Shown here: piece after piece, positions 28,491 through 37,977 of the stretch
Numbering within the stretch: the first letter of the stretch is position 1
Layout: every line of letters begins with the position of its first letter
Source of the DNA: Archangium sp.
Lineage (GTDB): Bacteria; Myxococcota; Myxococcia; Myxococcales; Myxococcaceae
Length of the DNA stretch: 64,000 nucleotides
Assembly: GCA_030681645.1 (NCBI GenBank)
Contig: JAUXRX010000011.1
Location: 33,176 to 97,175, forward strand
Direction of reading: 5' to 3'
Made by a program: the position numbers and the translations under genes
The notes under the pieces: generated by a model
Databases searched by the model: none
Told to the model about the DNA's origin: nothing
What the model saw: the letters and a program-made list of their open reading frames with translations, nothing else

Positions 28491-31400
28491 CGGGACACCC
28501 CGACCCGGCCGAAGAACTCACGCAGGTACTCTTCCGGCACGTCGTTCTTCTCGCCGGACAACCCCAGCAGCACCGGCTTGAACGCGAGCGGCACGGCCCC
28601 GGGCGCGGGTGGGTTTCTCACCGTGAGCAGGAACCGGCCCTTGTCGAGGCCGAGGTACTGGTGGCACCCCTCGCCGACGAGCTGGTACCCGTCGTTGTAG
28701 ACGGCGCACTCGAGCAGCTCGCTCTTCGCCTGCACGCCCAGGCCGAGCTTCCCCTTGTTGGCGGTGTCGAACCTGAACAGCCGCACTTCGCCGGGCGCGA
28801 GCCAGTCTTCGACCCCCACGCCTTCGGTGAGCTGAGTGACAGGATCCGCCGTCCACCGCATCGAGCCGGGCTGTACGCGCCCGGCGAAGGGCCGCACCAG
28901 CAGCCGGTACGTGCCCGGTGACAGCACGCGCACCAGCTCGCAGCCGGTGTCGAGCCCGTCGACGCTGAGCAGGTCGTTTCCGCGGAAGAGCCCGCACACG
29001 CCGCTCTCGGCCGCGACGCGAACGACGGCTTCCTTGTCCAGCACCAGGGTGCGGTCGATGCGCCCGCTCTGCAGCGGCACCGCGACCGACGAGGTCAACG
29101 CCGCGCCCGGCACCACCGGCAGCTCGATGCCCAGGCGCGCCCAGCGCTCGCGACCCGGCGCATGCACCATGGCGCGCAGGGGGCCGACGCCGTGTTCGAT
29201 GAGCAGCTCGGCGCCCGACTTCGCCGGCACCTTCGCGCGGCACGAGGCGAGGCGCGTACCGTCGGACAGCGCCACCGTGCAGCGCAACGCGCCGTCGATG
29301 GTGGCCACGCGCTCCGAGTCGTTGGGCGGCACAGCCAGCCGCACCGTGCCCGGCGCGCGCGGGGAATCTTCGTACATGCCGGTGAAGGCGATCGTCGCCG
29401 CGCCCCCCTCGAGCAGCACGGTGGTGACGTCGGCCTGGCCTGCGGGGCTGATCAACACCACGCTCCCGGCCTGGCCGGTGAGCACGCAGCGGCGCAGGTC
29501 TCCGGTCGGGGCGCACAGATCCATCGCCGCGCCGCCCTCGTCGAGCAGCACCGCCCACGCGTCCTTCGGCAAGGTCGCCTCGAGCCGCGCGCGGGAGTTC
29601 TTCGGCAGGCTGAAGCGGCCCACGTTGGCGAAGGTGAGGCGCTTGCGGCCGGTGGTGAGCGCGTCCATGCGCTCGGGCAGCGCGACGGCGCGGCGCACCA
29701 GGCGGGTGTCGACGTCCTGCTCGCTGGGTGCCCAGAGGCGCGCGGTGATCTCGGTGCCCGCGCGGCTGGCGGCGAAGCACGACGAGTCACGGCGCTCCCG
29801 CACCGCGCCCGCTCCGTCGAACGCGCACGACGGCGCGGCCCGCTCGCCGTGCTGCACGCGCGCCTCGATCAGGAAGATCGACTTCGCCCCCGCCTTCACC
29901 ACCTGCACGAAGGGCTGACGGTTGAGCGGCAACGAGAACATCTTGTCGTCGGCGGTCGCCACGTTCTCGTCGAGGGGCAGCGGCTGCGGCCGGGTGCCGA
30001 TGCCCGAGAACACGGTCGCGCCCGCCTCGAGCGAGACCTCGGGGCCGCAGGGGCGCAGCAGGCCCACCTCCATGCCGCCGATGCAGAACACCTGCGCGCT
30101 GGTGCGGTACCGGCCCGCGCGCGGAATGCTCACGGCCGTCGCGCCTTCGCCTGGCAACGTGCCCGCGGTGCCCTGGGCGATGGGCCGGGTGCGCAGCGAG
30201 GTCACCACCGCCGCGCTGCCGTCCGTCGTCCACATGCGCAGCTTGAACTTCTGCAGCTGCGGGCGGACCAACAGGGTGCAGTCGTTCACCCGGCTCTTCC
30301 GGTGCACCACCACGCCCTCGGCGGTCTCGAGCGCGCACGAGACGGGCGTCTTGCCCTGGGCGCGCACCGAGACTTCCTGCACTGCGTCTTTCTCGGCCAC
30401 CGGGATCGCGAATGACACCACCGCGCCCGCGAGCGTCAGCTTCGTGCCGTCGACGAGCGGACCCTTGTCCTCGACGGTGGGCAGCGAGACGGTGAGCTTC
30501 GTCTCGCCCGGGCGCTGCGTCTCGCTCTCGAGCAGCAGCGTGTACCTGCCCTTGAGCACGGGCTCGGCGACGGCGCAGTTCCAGTCAGCGCCGTTCTCGC
30601 TGCCCTCGAGCACCAGCCTTCCCTGGCCGTCGAGCAGGCGGCAGCGCACGTCGACCTCGCCTTCGGTGCGAATGCGCAGGGTGCCGTCACGCGGCACCAG
30701 CAACTGCACAGTGGAAGGCGCCGGCAGCGAGCGGGTCATGCCGGGCAGCAGGGTCGCGCTGCCGAGGTGCAGTTGGTAGGTGACGCCCACGTCGCCGCGC
30801 GAGTGCTCGGTGAGCAGCTTGTACTGGCCGGCGGGCAGGGTGAGCTTCACGCCCGACGGGGGAGGCGGGGCGGCGCGCGCCTGGGCCACCTCCACCGGCG
30901 CTGCCTGCGGGGCCTCGCCTTCTTCCGAGTACTCGCCGTCGCCTTCGCCTTCACCCTCGTACTCGCGCTCGGGCGGGGCTTCCTGCTCGCCCTCGCCGCT
31001 CTCCGATTCGTACGACTCGCCGTCACCCGAGTCCGACGGCTGCATCGGCGGCACCACCTCGACGGCCTTCGGTGCCTTGTCCTTCTCGAGCAGGAAGATG
31101 CGGCCCTGCATGCCTCCCGTGAGCACGAGATCGAGCTGCGTCTCTCCCTCGAGGTTGAAGAGGAAGTCGTCCTTCCCGTCGGGGCCGAGCTCGGCCGTGT
31201 ACCAGGTGAAGTACTCGAGCCTGTGCGGCTTGTTGCCCTTCAGGGTGATCGCGTCGCGCACCTTCTTGAGCTGCGTGCGGCGCATCGACTCGACGGTGAG
31301 GGGGAGCTGCGTCCACAGGTACGTGCCGGGCTTGAGCTCGCGCGTGCCCACGCACTGCGAAGGCACGGTCTCGATCGGCCACCCTTCGGGATCGTCGATG

Positions 31401-33769
31401 CGGCACAACATCGAGGTGCTGCCCTGGCTGGACGTGCCCAGCTCGAAGCGGCCCTCGGTCTTCACGGTGAGCTTCTGCTGCACCAGGTCGTTCGCCTCGA
31501 CGCGGAAGTACTGCTCGCCTTCACCCGTGATGCCCGCGAACTCGCGCACGGGGCGCTTCGAGAGCGTCATGGCGCCGCGGCCCCGGCTCGCGCCCGCGGT
31601 GGTGGCGGTGAAGAGGTAGCGGCCCTTCTGCAGGTAGGTCTGAATGAGGCAGTTGCGGCCGCGGCCGCCGCCCTGGTTCTGCGCCACCCCGTCGATCACC
31701 GGCGTGCGCAGCCGGCAGTCGGTGGTGAGCAGACCCTGCGTGGTGACGTTGTAGAGGCCGGCCGCGTCGACGTCGAACATCACCGCCTGGGTCTGGTTGA
31801 CGGCGAAGTCGAAGAAGGTGGGCACGTTGGGGGTGATGCGCGCCATCGGCGTGAGGGTGGGCTGGTACGAGACGGGCGAGGTGAGCGCGGGGATCGCGCC
31901 GGGCCGGGCGAGGGTGAGGTTCACCGGCTGATCGCTCGGGTTCGACAGCGCGAGCACGTCGGTCGCCGCCGGCACGTTGCAGTCGTTGCCGCTCTTCGAG
32001 GCCGACCCGCTCTTGAGGGTGCAGCCGAACGGCCCGCCGCCCGACGCCCGCACGGCGATCGCCGCGGTGAAGGCCACCGGCACCTCGAGGGTCTGCTTGC
32101 CGTCGAGCTGCAGGTGCAGTGGTTGGCTCGCGGTGAGCGGCAGCGCCTGGAGGGTGAGTCCACGCACGTTGACCGTGCCCTGCCGGTTGAAGGTGAGCCG
32201 GTAGAACGAGTCCTCCAGCGTGACGGAGGGGATGACACAGCCGCCCTTCGAGGCCACGGGCTTCGCGCTGGTGTCGCCGTCGGGCGCGATGCTCAGTGAC
32301 TCCACGCCCGAGAGGCCGGCCGAGAGCTGCAGTTGGTAGACGCCGGGGTCGAGCCCGAGCAGCTCGTTGCACTCACCGGGCTCGGCCTTCGACTGGGTAA
32401 GGCGCTTGAGCTTGCCCTGCGGCTCGATCCTGTAAATCTCGCAGGTGCTCTTGCGCTGGCCCTTGGTGGTGATGCGAAAACGCCGCGACGAGAGGCCCAC
32501 GCGCTGGAAGACGTTGCCGCCCTTCACCTCGAACCAGATCACCGCACCGCTGCCGTCGTAGTTGAACTCGCGCTCGAGCTTCTCGCCGTCGTTGATGGCG
32601 ATGACGCTGCGCGCCACCACGCCCACGAGGTCGCCGTTCGGCTTGTACTGTTCCAGCTGGCAGCCGAGCGGGGCGGAGTCGGTGTCGTTGGGCAGATCGT
32701 GCACGCTCACGAAGTAGCTGCCCTTGTTCGCCTTGAAGCCCAGGCGGGTGGTGGACGGCCCGTAGTACCCGCCGAAGCCGGACGTGGTGGCGTCGTTGCG
32801 GTACGGCGCCCACTCCACGTGCCCGCGCGTTCCCGGGGGGCCACGCACCACGAAGACGCTCAGGGAATCGCGCCCGTCGGTGAGCACGCTGCACTCGGGC
32901 GCCAGCGCGCTCTTCTCCACCCGGCAGGCGGCGTACGGCGAGCGGATGTTGCCGCGGATCGCCTGGAGGTCGACGGCCGACGACGGCGCGGCGTCGAGGG
33001 TCAACACGCCGGCGAGGAACTCCGAGGGCGTGGCCACGGTGAAGACGCCCGAGGCGGGCAGGGTGAAGCCGACGCTGCGCTCGACGGGCCCGGGGCGGAA
33101 GCCGGTCTCGACGGTGAGCGAGTCGTCGACCGAGCTGCCGGTGACGCTGGTGCTGTCGCGGCCGTAGACGACGAGCTTGTACTCACCCGCCTCGAGCTGG
33201 GTGTCGAGCCACCACTCGTGCATCGGCTGGCCGGGGCGCGGCGAGAACTGCTGGCGCCAGGGCAGCTGCGGCTCGAGCCACTCGCCGTTCTTCCACAGTC
33301 GCACGTCGCCCGCGTGGCGCCCCGAGACGCGCACCCACGGCACGCCGCGCTCCTTCATCGACACCCAGTACGTCGCCTGCTGGCGCGGCTTGAGCGTGGT
33401 CACGACGCCGGACCCCGACGTCAGCCGCGGCGGGCTCGCGTTGAGCTCCTGGAACGGCGTGGCCGACAGCGTCACCGGGCCTTTGCCCCGCTTCGGCGAC
33501 TCGAGGCGCACCTTGTATTGACCCGCGTCGAGCAGCAGGTCGACCTCGCAGTTCGCCCCGCCCACGTTGCCGTTCGAGGCGAACGGCCCGCGCACGCGAT
33601 CGATCACCGTGCAGCTGGTGCCGGAAGCGCTCCGGGCCGAGAGGTGAATGGCCGCGGGCGCATCCAGCGTGAGCAGGACCTCCTGTCGGCCCGCACCGGG
33701 CACCGACGACGACGAGAGGTTCGCTGCGTTGACGACGAGGAAACAGAGGGCAGGAAGGACCGTAGCCAT
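28487..33769 (-). CDS. Giant exported modular protein with paired cysteines, first gene of the alpha-2-macroglobulin operon
   Basis: A 1760-residue protein that I do not recognise as a named family. The N-terminus (MATVLPALCFLVVNAANLSS) looks like a signal peptide. The body is a string of beta modules, each with two cysteines 9-24 residues apart and often followed by a turn like PGxYxL, as in bacterial pre-peptidase C-terminal (PPC) domains. Pairs: 53/74, 282/293, 443/467, 583/597, 685/707, 789/806, 1043/1065, 1145/1164, 1229/1241, 1315/1331, 1419/1428, 1497/1510, 1592/1610, 1688/1702. Turns include 475 GVYQL, 814 GTYLW, 1073 GRYTL, 1618 GTYRL. A Glu/Gly/Ser/Pro-rich linker (about 906-970) divides it. 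No catalytic motif seen. It overlaps the alpha-2-macroglobulin start by 4 nt, so it is made with it and is probably an extracytoplasmic partner. Confidence 0.85.
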   Translation of the reverse strand: MATVLPALCFLVVNAANLSSSSVPGAGRQEVLLTLDAPAAIHLSARSASGTSCTVIDRVRGPFASNGNVGGANCEVDLLLDAGQYKVRLESPKRGKGPVTLSATPFQELNASPPRLTSGSGVVTTLKPRQQATYWVSMKERGVPWVRVSGRHAGDVRLWKNGEWLEPQLPWRQQFSPRPGQPMHEWWLDTQLEAGEYKLVVYGRDSTSVTGSSVDDSLTVETGFRPGPVERSVGFTLPASGVFTVATPSEFLAGVLTLDAAPSSAVDLQAIRGNIRSPYAACRVEKSALAPECSVLTDGRDSLSVFVVRGPPGTRGHVEWAPYRNDATTSGFGGYYGPSTTRLGFKANKGSYFVSVHDLPNDTDSAPLGCQLEQYKPNGDLVGVVARSVIAINDGEKLEREFNYDGSGAVIWFEVKGGNVFQRVGLSSRRFRITTKGQRKSTCEIYRIEPQGKLKRLTQSKAEPGECNELLGLDPGVYQLQLSAGLSGVESLSIAPDGDTSAKPVASKGGCVIPSVTLEDSFYRLTFNRQGTVNVRGLTLQALPLTASQPLHLQLDGKQTLEVPVAFTAAIAVRASGGGPFGCTLKSGSASKSGNDCNVPAATDVLALSNPSDQPVNLTLARPGAIPALTSPVSYQPTLTPMARITPNVPTFFDFAVNQTQAVMFDVDAAGLYNVTTQGLLTTDCRLRTPVIDGVAQNQGGGRGRNCLIQTYLQKGRYLFTATTAGASRGRGAMTLSKRPVREFAGITGEGEQYFRVEANDLVQQKLTVKTEGRFELGTSSQGSTSMLCRIDDPEGWPIETVPSQCVGTRELKPGTYLWTQLPLTVESMRRTQLKKVRDAITLKGNKPHRLEYFTWYTAELGPDGKDDFLFNLEGETQLDLVLTGGMQGRIFLLEKDKAPKAVEVVPPMQPSDSGDGESYESESGEGEQEAPPEREYEGEGEGDGEYSEEGEAPQAAPVEVAQARAAPPPPSGVKLTLPAGQYKLLTEHSRGDVGVTYQLHLGSATLLPGMTRSLPAPSTVQLLVPRDGTLRIRTEGEVDVRCRLLDGQGRLVLEGSENGADWNCAVAEPVLKGRYTLLLESETQRPGETKLTVSLPTVEDKGPLVDGTKLTLAGAVVSFAIPVAEKDAVQEVSVRAQGKTPVSCALETAEGVVVHRKSRVNDCTLLVRPQLQKFKLRMWTTDGSAAVVTSLRTRPIAQGTAGTLPGEGATAVSIPRAGRYRTSAQVFCIGGMEVGLLRPCGPEVSLEAGATVFSGIGTRPQPLPLDENVATADDKMFSLPLNRQPFVQVVKAGAKSIFLIEARVQHGERAAPSCAFDGAGAVRERRDSSCFAASRAGTEITARLWAPSEQDVDTRLVRRAVALPERMDALTTGRKRLTFANVGRFSLPKNSRARLEATLPKDAWAVLLDEGGAAMDLCAPTGDLRRCVLTGQAGSVVLISPAGQADVTTVLLEGGAATIAFTGMYEDSPRAPGTVRLAVPPNDSERVATIDGALRCTVALSDGTRLASCRAKVPAKSGAELLIEHGVGPLRAMVHAPGRERWARLGIELPVVPGAALTSSVAVPLQSGRIDRTLVLDKEAVVRVAAESGVCGLFRGNDLLSVDGLDTGCELVRVLSPGTYRLLVRPFAGRVQPGSMRWTADPVTQLTEGVGVEDWLAPGEVRLFRFDTANKGKLGLGVQAKSELLECAVYNDGYQLVGEGCHQYLGLDKGRFLLTVRNPPAPGAVPLAFKPVLLGLSGEKNDVPEEYLREFFGRVGVSR

Positions 33770-33889
33770 CGGGGCGCGGACCGTAACAGCAAGCCCCGGG
33801 CCGACCCTTGATTCTCCGCGAGGGAGTGGTGCGCCTGCCTCACGCGGGTGTGGCTTCGGTGGAGAGTGAGGGCGCTGAGCCGCGAACGG

Positions 33890-35341
33890 TCACTCCACGA
33901 CGGCGGTCAGCTCGAACGGGCCCCCCAGCGGGTCGAACGAGTCCACCACCACCAGGTAGTCACCGGGGGGCAGGTCCTCGAGCACCAGCTGCGAGGCGCC
34001 GCCGGCCCCCGGCAGATCGTCCGAGCAGCCCAGCGAGTCTTGCGTGTCGTTGGGGCACTCCGGCATCACGTAGAGCGTGGTGTCGAAGCCCGTGCCGGGG
34101 TTCGCGGTGGACAGCGTGAGCTTCGCGGCGCGATCGGTGAGGCGCAGCTTCACCACGCCCTCCGGCCGCCCGGTCGGATCGTTCGTCGAGCACCCCGCCG
34201 GCGCGTCCCACAGGCTGCCACCTTCGGCGAGGCCGGTGACGCGCCCGCCCGCGAGGAGAAGGGGCGCCGCGGTGCACTGCGCGGTGCGCAGCGGGCTCGC
34301 CGTCGCACACCGGTTGGTCGCGCCCACGATGCCCGGTGAGCAGCTCAGGTTCGGCCCACAGGTGTCGAAGCCGCGCGCGTCGCAGCCCTGGCCGGCGCTC
34401 CGCACGGGAATGGGGGCCGGCGCGACGATCTTCGGCGTGCCGGTGTGGCCCGCGCCGTCGCTGGGAATGGCCACCAGCTTCGGCACCTGCTGGTCGAGCC
34501 CGTCGCCCGACTGCAGGCGCAGGAAGAAGCTGCCGTCGACGGCCAGCGCGAGCGCGTCTTGATCGAACGACGAAAGGTCCGGCATGCCATCGCCGTCGGA
34601 ATCGATGGAGATCGCCACCCCCTGCGCGTTCTGGAACTCGAAGCGGATTGCCAGGAGGTCGTCTTCGGGCTCCGTGCCCTCCACCAGGATGGTCGGGCCC
34701 CCGGTGGCGTTCCGGTAGAACGCGAGGCGGCCGATCTGCGGCGCGAGGCCCTCGTCACACACCGCCGGCGTGCCCCGGCACCCCAGGCCCGGCTCACAGC
34801 GATCGGCCATGAAGGTGGCGTCGCACGGCTCACCGCGCGCGCGGACGAGCTGAGCCTCGACCGGCACGATCTGTTCTTCCGATTGCAGCCCCGCGGCGTC
34901 GACCAGCACCACCGCCACCTGGGTCACGCCCGTGGGGCTCGCGAACAGGCCGCGAATCGAAGCGCTCGCCGTCAGCACCTCGGTCACCCACCGCTTCCCT
35001 TCCAGCAGCAACACGCCCCCGGTCGCGTCGGCCACGCCGTCACGGTTCGAGTCCATCGCCACCACCGGGCCGTCCGTCGCATCGAGGAGCCGAACCGCCA
35101 CGCTCACCGCGTCGAGGTTCCGGTCCTTCCCCTTCAGCGACAGCCGCAGGTCCCTGCCGGTGCGTCCCGACACGCGCGCCTCGACGCTGGTGAGCTGCGG
35201 CGGCCACGCAGCGCCCCCGTCCACCGTCACCACGCCCGTCACGCCTGCGTCGGCCCCCGCGACCAGCCCGCCGTCTGCCCCGGGCCCCACTGCTGAACAC
35301 CCTGCGAACGAGACCAGAAGACCTGCCGTGATGAGCCGCAT
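33890..35341 (-). CDS. Lipoprotein with PPC-like C-terminal domain
   Basis: A 483-residue lipoprotein with lipobox SFAGC (Cys15) and a DGG/DAG-rich linker. The middle contains calcium-type loops (DSNRDGVADA, DSDGDGMPDL) and two short Cys-rich EGF-like stretches (CEPGLGCRGTPAVC and CGPNLSCSPGIVGATNRC). The last 110 residues form a PPC-like beta domain ending LEDLPPGDYLVVVDSFD. It lies upstream of the giant modular protein on the same strand, 120 bp away, and shares its GDY turn. Probably outer-membrane surface; function unknown. Confidence 0.78.
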   Translation of the reverse strand: MRLITAGLLVSFAGCSAVGPGADGGLVAGADAGVTGVVTVDGGAAWPPQLTSVEARVSGRTGRDLRLSLKGKDRNLDAVSVAVRLLDATDGPVVAMDSNRDGVADATGGVLLLEGKRWVTEVLTASASIRGLFASPTGVTQVAVVLVDAAGLQSEEQIVPVEAQLVRARGEPCDATFMADRCEPGLGCRGTPAVCDEGLAPQIGRLAFYRNATGGPTILVEGTEPEDDLLAIRFEFQNAQGVAISIDSDGDGMPDLSSFDQDALALAVDGSFFLRLQSGDGLDQQVPKLVAIPSDGAGHTGTPKIVAPAPIPVRSAGQGCDARGFDTCGPNLSCSPGIVGATNRCATASPLRTAQCTAAPLLLAGGRVTGLAEGGSLWDAPAGCSTNDPTGRPEGVVKLRLTDRAAKLTLSTANPGTGFDTTLYVMPECPNDTQDSLGCSDDLPGAGGASQLVLEDLPPGDYLVVVDSFDPLGGPFELTAVVE

Positions 35342-35371
35342 GATGAGTCCCCTCCCAGGGAAATACGAAGA

Positions 35372-35395
35372 GGGGCGGGCAGTCGTGCCCGCCCC
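35372..35395 (-). terminator. Strong hairpin after the RTX lipoprotein gene
   Basis: A perfect 10-bp GC stem, GGGGCGGGCA / TGCCCGCCCC, with loop GTCG lies 30 bp past the stop of the RTX gene. A modest T-containing tract follows on the minus strand. It should separate transcription of the RTX gene from the next lipoprotein. Confidence 0.6.
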
Positions 35396-35425
35396 CCGGT
35401 TCGAGCGAAGTTCAGCCGATGGGCC

Positions 35426-37060
35426 TCAGAGCTCGCAGGCCGTCGGCACCGGGACCCCTGCGGTGAAGTAGAGGATGTCGGAGCCGTCGCCGCAGTCGAC
35501 GATGTCGTTGCCGCCCGCGGTCTCGATGAAGTCGTCGCCGTCACCGCCGTTGATGGTGTCGACGGCCGAGCTGCCGACGATGCGGTTGGCCGAGACGTTG
35601 CCGGTGACCGTGCACGCGCTCGCGGTGGGGCAGGTGAGGTTCTCGACGTCGAGCCCGATGATCTTGCTCGCCTGCGAGGCCACGCCGCTCATGGTGACCG
35701 TGATGACCGCGCCGTACGAGGCGAAGGACACCGTGTCGACCCCCACGCCGCCGCTGATGTTGTCCGCGCCCGCGCCGATGCCGGCCGTCGCGCCCATGAC
35801 GAAGGTGTCGTCGCCCGCGCCACCGGAGAGCACGTCTGCGCCCTGGCCGCCGGTGATGGAGTTGTTCGACGCGTTGCCGGTGACGGTGCAGACCACTGCG
35901 GCCGTCGGGCAGATGAAGTTCTCGACGTCGTCGCGCACGTTGTCGAGCTCACCGGTGTTGCCGTCGTTCGCCACGTTCAGGTCCATGGTGACGGTGACCA
36001 GCTCGATGCGCGACGCGTAGGTGACGGTGTCGATGCCGGCCTCGCCGTAGACGGTGTCGGCGCCCGCGCCGGTGTCGGCCAGCAGGCCCATGTCGAAGAC
36101 GTCGTCGCCCGCGCCGCCGTAGAAGGTCTGCGCCCCGGCCTCGCCGGTGAAGGTGTCGGCGCCGCTGCCGCCGCGCACGATCTCCACGTCGACCTTGATG
36201 TCGTCGGTCTCGGTCGCAGTCTCGCCGTCAGCCGCGCCCGCGCCCACGGTGATGGTCAGCGCCGCAGAGCGCGCCGCGTAGGTCACGGTGTCACCCGTGC
36301 CGCCACCGCCGTTGTACACGTCGCCGTCGGAGTTGATGGTGCCGCCGTTCATGGTGTCGTTGCCGAGGTCGCCGTAGAACGTCTCGTTGCCGTCGCCGCC
36401 GGTGAGGGTGTCGTCGCCCAGGCCGCCGTAAACGGTGAGCGCGCCGGTGTACGCCGCGCCGCCCGTGCCGTACGCGCCGCTGAGCGCGTTGAACACGTCA
36501 GCGCCGCCGCCGAGGCTGAAGGTCTTGGCGATCGTGCCCGACCCGGTGACGGTGATGTCCTTGTAGGCGTCGACGTTGAACGAGATGTTGGTCGCCAGCG
36601 CCGTGCCGCCCACGGTGATGGTGTCGGCCGTCGCGCTCACGCCGCGCAGCTTGAAGATGTCGGCGCCCGCGGCCATCGCCACGGTGATGCCAGGCGCGCT
36701 CGCGGTGCCGGGAGCGAAGGTGCCGTTCGCGAAGTCGATGATGACGGTCTCCGCGCCGCCGGCGCAGGTGATGGCCACGACCTTCACCGCGGCCGAGGTG
36801 GCGCCAGCGGCGAAGACGTCGTTGACCAGAATGTTCCCGCTCACCGCGTGCTTCGAGATGATCGCCGTCTCACCCGAGGCGACGGTCACGGTCAGCGTGC
36901 CGGTGGCGAAGGAAGGCGCGGTCGCCAGCGCGGTGAGCGGCTCGGCGATCTCCTCCACGCCGGAGATGTCTCCAAAGTCGGCGGCCGTCTCGGTGGGACC
37001 ACATCCAATGAGCGCGAAGGCCGAGAGGCCTCCCACGACAGCCAGCAGTCTCTTCAGCAT
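35426..37060 (-). CDS. RTX-repeat (hemolysin-type calcium-binding) lipoprotein
   Basis: A 544-residue protein with lipobox ALIGC after MLKRLLAVVGGLSAF. From about residue 190 on it carries glycine- and aspartate-rich nonapeptide repeats such as GGLGDDTLTGGDGNETFYG and GGAGDDVFDMG, which coil into calcium-binding beta rolls. Two segments, ENFICPTAAVVCTVTGNASN and ENLTCPTASACTVTGNVSAN, are near copies of each other. RTX proteins are usually secreted by type I systems, but this has a Sec lipoprotein signal and no secretion genes nearby. GAAGGAG precedes the ATG at 37060 by 8 nt; the open frame upstream lacks a signal sequence. Confidence 0.85.
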   Translation of the reverse strand: MLKRLLAVVGGLSAFALIGCGPTETAADFGDISGVEEIAEPLTALATAPSFATGTLTVTVASGETAIISKHAVSGNILVNDVFAAGATSAAVKVVAITCAGGAETVIIDFANGTFAPGTASAPGITVAMAAGADIFKLRGVSATADTITVGGTALATNISFNVDAYKDITVTGSGTIAKTFSLGGGADVFNALSGAYGTGGAAYTGALTVYGGLGDDTLTGGDGNETFYGDLGNDTMNGGTINSDGDVYNGGGGTGDTVTYAARSAALTITVGAGAADGETATETDDIKVDVEIVRGGSGADTFTGEAGAQTFYGGAGDDVFDMGLLADTGAGADTVYGEAGIDTVTYASRIELVTVTMDLNVANDGNTGELDNVRDDVENFICPTAAVVCTVTGNASNNSITGGQGADVLSGGAGDDTFVMGATAGIGAGADNISGGVGVDTVSFASYGAVITVTMSGVASQASKIIGLDVENLTCPTASACTVTGNVSANRIVGSSAVDTINGGDGDDFIETAGGNDIVDCGDGSDILYFTAGVPVPTACEL

Positions 37061-37380
37061 GGTGATGCTCCTTCGCAGGGTGAGGCGAGGAGTTGTCTCC
37101 GCGCCATTGAGGACGTCTCGTCCCTGCTGAGCAATCGACACGCCAGCCCTTGCGCTGAAGGGCCGCGATGAGATCTGGGCGTTTGGCGGTGGATCAGGAG
37201 CGCCCGGCGGGTTCTTCCGCGGGTCGCGACGCACCCGCGCCTCCCGGCTCACCCTCCGTCAAGCGCCTGACGTCGGGCCCGTTCATCCCGAGTGGGAGTG
37301 GTGAACGCGATGGGCCCCTCGACTTCGCGCGGGGTGAACGACTGTTGCGAGTGGCGGCTGCGCGCGCGAGAGTCGCTTCA
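37061..37380. promoter_or_regulatory. 320-bp divergent intergenic region with a degenerate family A repeat
   Basis: It separates the RTX lipoprotein (minus) from the plus-strand envelope genes and should hold both promoters. A degenerate family A copy spans 37281-37340 (GTTCATCCCGAGTGGGAGTG ... CGCGCGGGGTGAACGAC). I see no clear -35/-10 pair and no RNA gene. Confidence 0.5.
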
Positions 37381-37977
37381 GTGAAGTCTCTCGCCCTCGT
37401 CATGTCGTTGTCGTGCGCTGCGTTTGCCCAGACGGCGCGTCCCCCTCCGAGCGCGACCAGCGAATCGTCACGCCTCGGGGCCGAGTACTTCGTGCAGCGC
37501 GGCGGCGCCGCGTGGACCTACCAGCTGGGCAAGGGCAAGGGCCGCGTCACCATCGTCAGCTTCATCGACTGGAAGGCCCAGGTGAGCATCTCGCTGGGCA
37601 AGCAGTCGGGCAACGCGACCTGGCGGGTGAAGGAAGGCGCCTGGCTCGAGCGCAGCGGGCTGCGGGGTGAGCACGAGGCCATCATTCTCCCCGCGGCGAT
37701 GTCGCGCGGCACGCGCTGGCACGACGTCGCGTCGATCGAGCGCGGTGGGTACAAGCCCTCGGCCTTCGAGGTGGTGGCCCTGGAGGCCCAGGTCGAGCTG
37801 CCCACCGGCATGACCGTCGAGCACTGCCTGGCCGTGCTCGAGACCCCCGACGCGGGTGGCGACGCATACACGCACTACTACGCGCCCAACATCGGCAAGG
37901 TCGCGGTGCAGGGCCCCGAGGGGTGGGTGTACCGGCTCGTCGAGTTCCGGGGCGGCGGCAAGGGCCACTCGGAGTGA
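37381..37977 (+). CDS. Exported protein of unknown function, upstream of the TRAP cluster
   Basis: A 198-residue protein starting at a GTG with the signal peptide MKSLALVMSLSCAAFAQ. The mature part is beta-rich (VTIVSFIDWKAQVSISLG, YKPSAFEVVALEAQVELPTG). No family recognised. Its stop overlaps the next start as GTGA. A longer in-frame extension runs through the repeat at 37281-37340 and is rejected because it would bury the signal peptide. Confidence 0.7.
   Translation: MKSLALVMSLSCAAFAQTARPPPSATSESSRLGAEYFVQRGGAAWTYQLGKGKGRVTIVSFIDWKAQVSISLGKQSGNATWRVKEGAWLERSGLRGEHEAIILPAAMSRGTRWHDVASIERGGYKPSAFEVVALEAQVELPTGMTVEHCLAVLETPDAGGDAYTHYYAPNIGKVAVQGPEGWVYRLVEFRGGGKGHSE

Noticed and set aside
25239..28700. 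Plus-strand open frame of 1153 codons
   Set aside because: Antisense to the alpha-2-macroglobulin, with compositional bias only; the minus frame has the thioester and signal peptide.
35440..37000. Repetitive plus/minus pattern that could suggest a CRISPR or satellite array
   Set aside because: It is the RTX nonapeptide coding repeat; units vary and no spacer structure exists.
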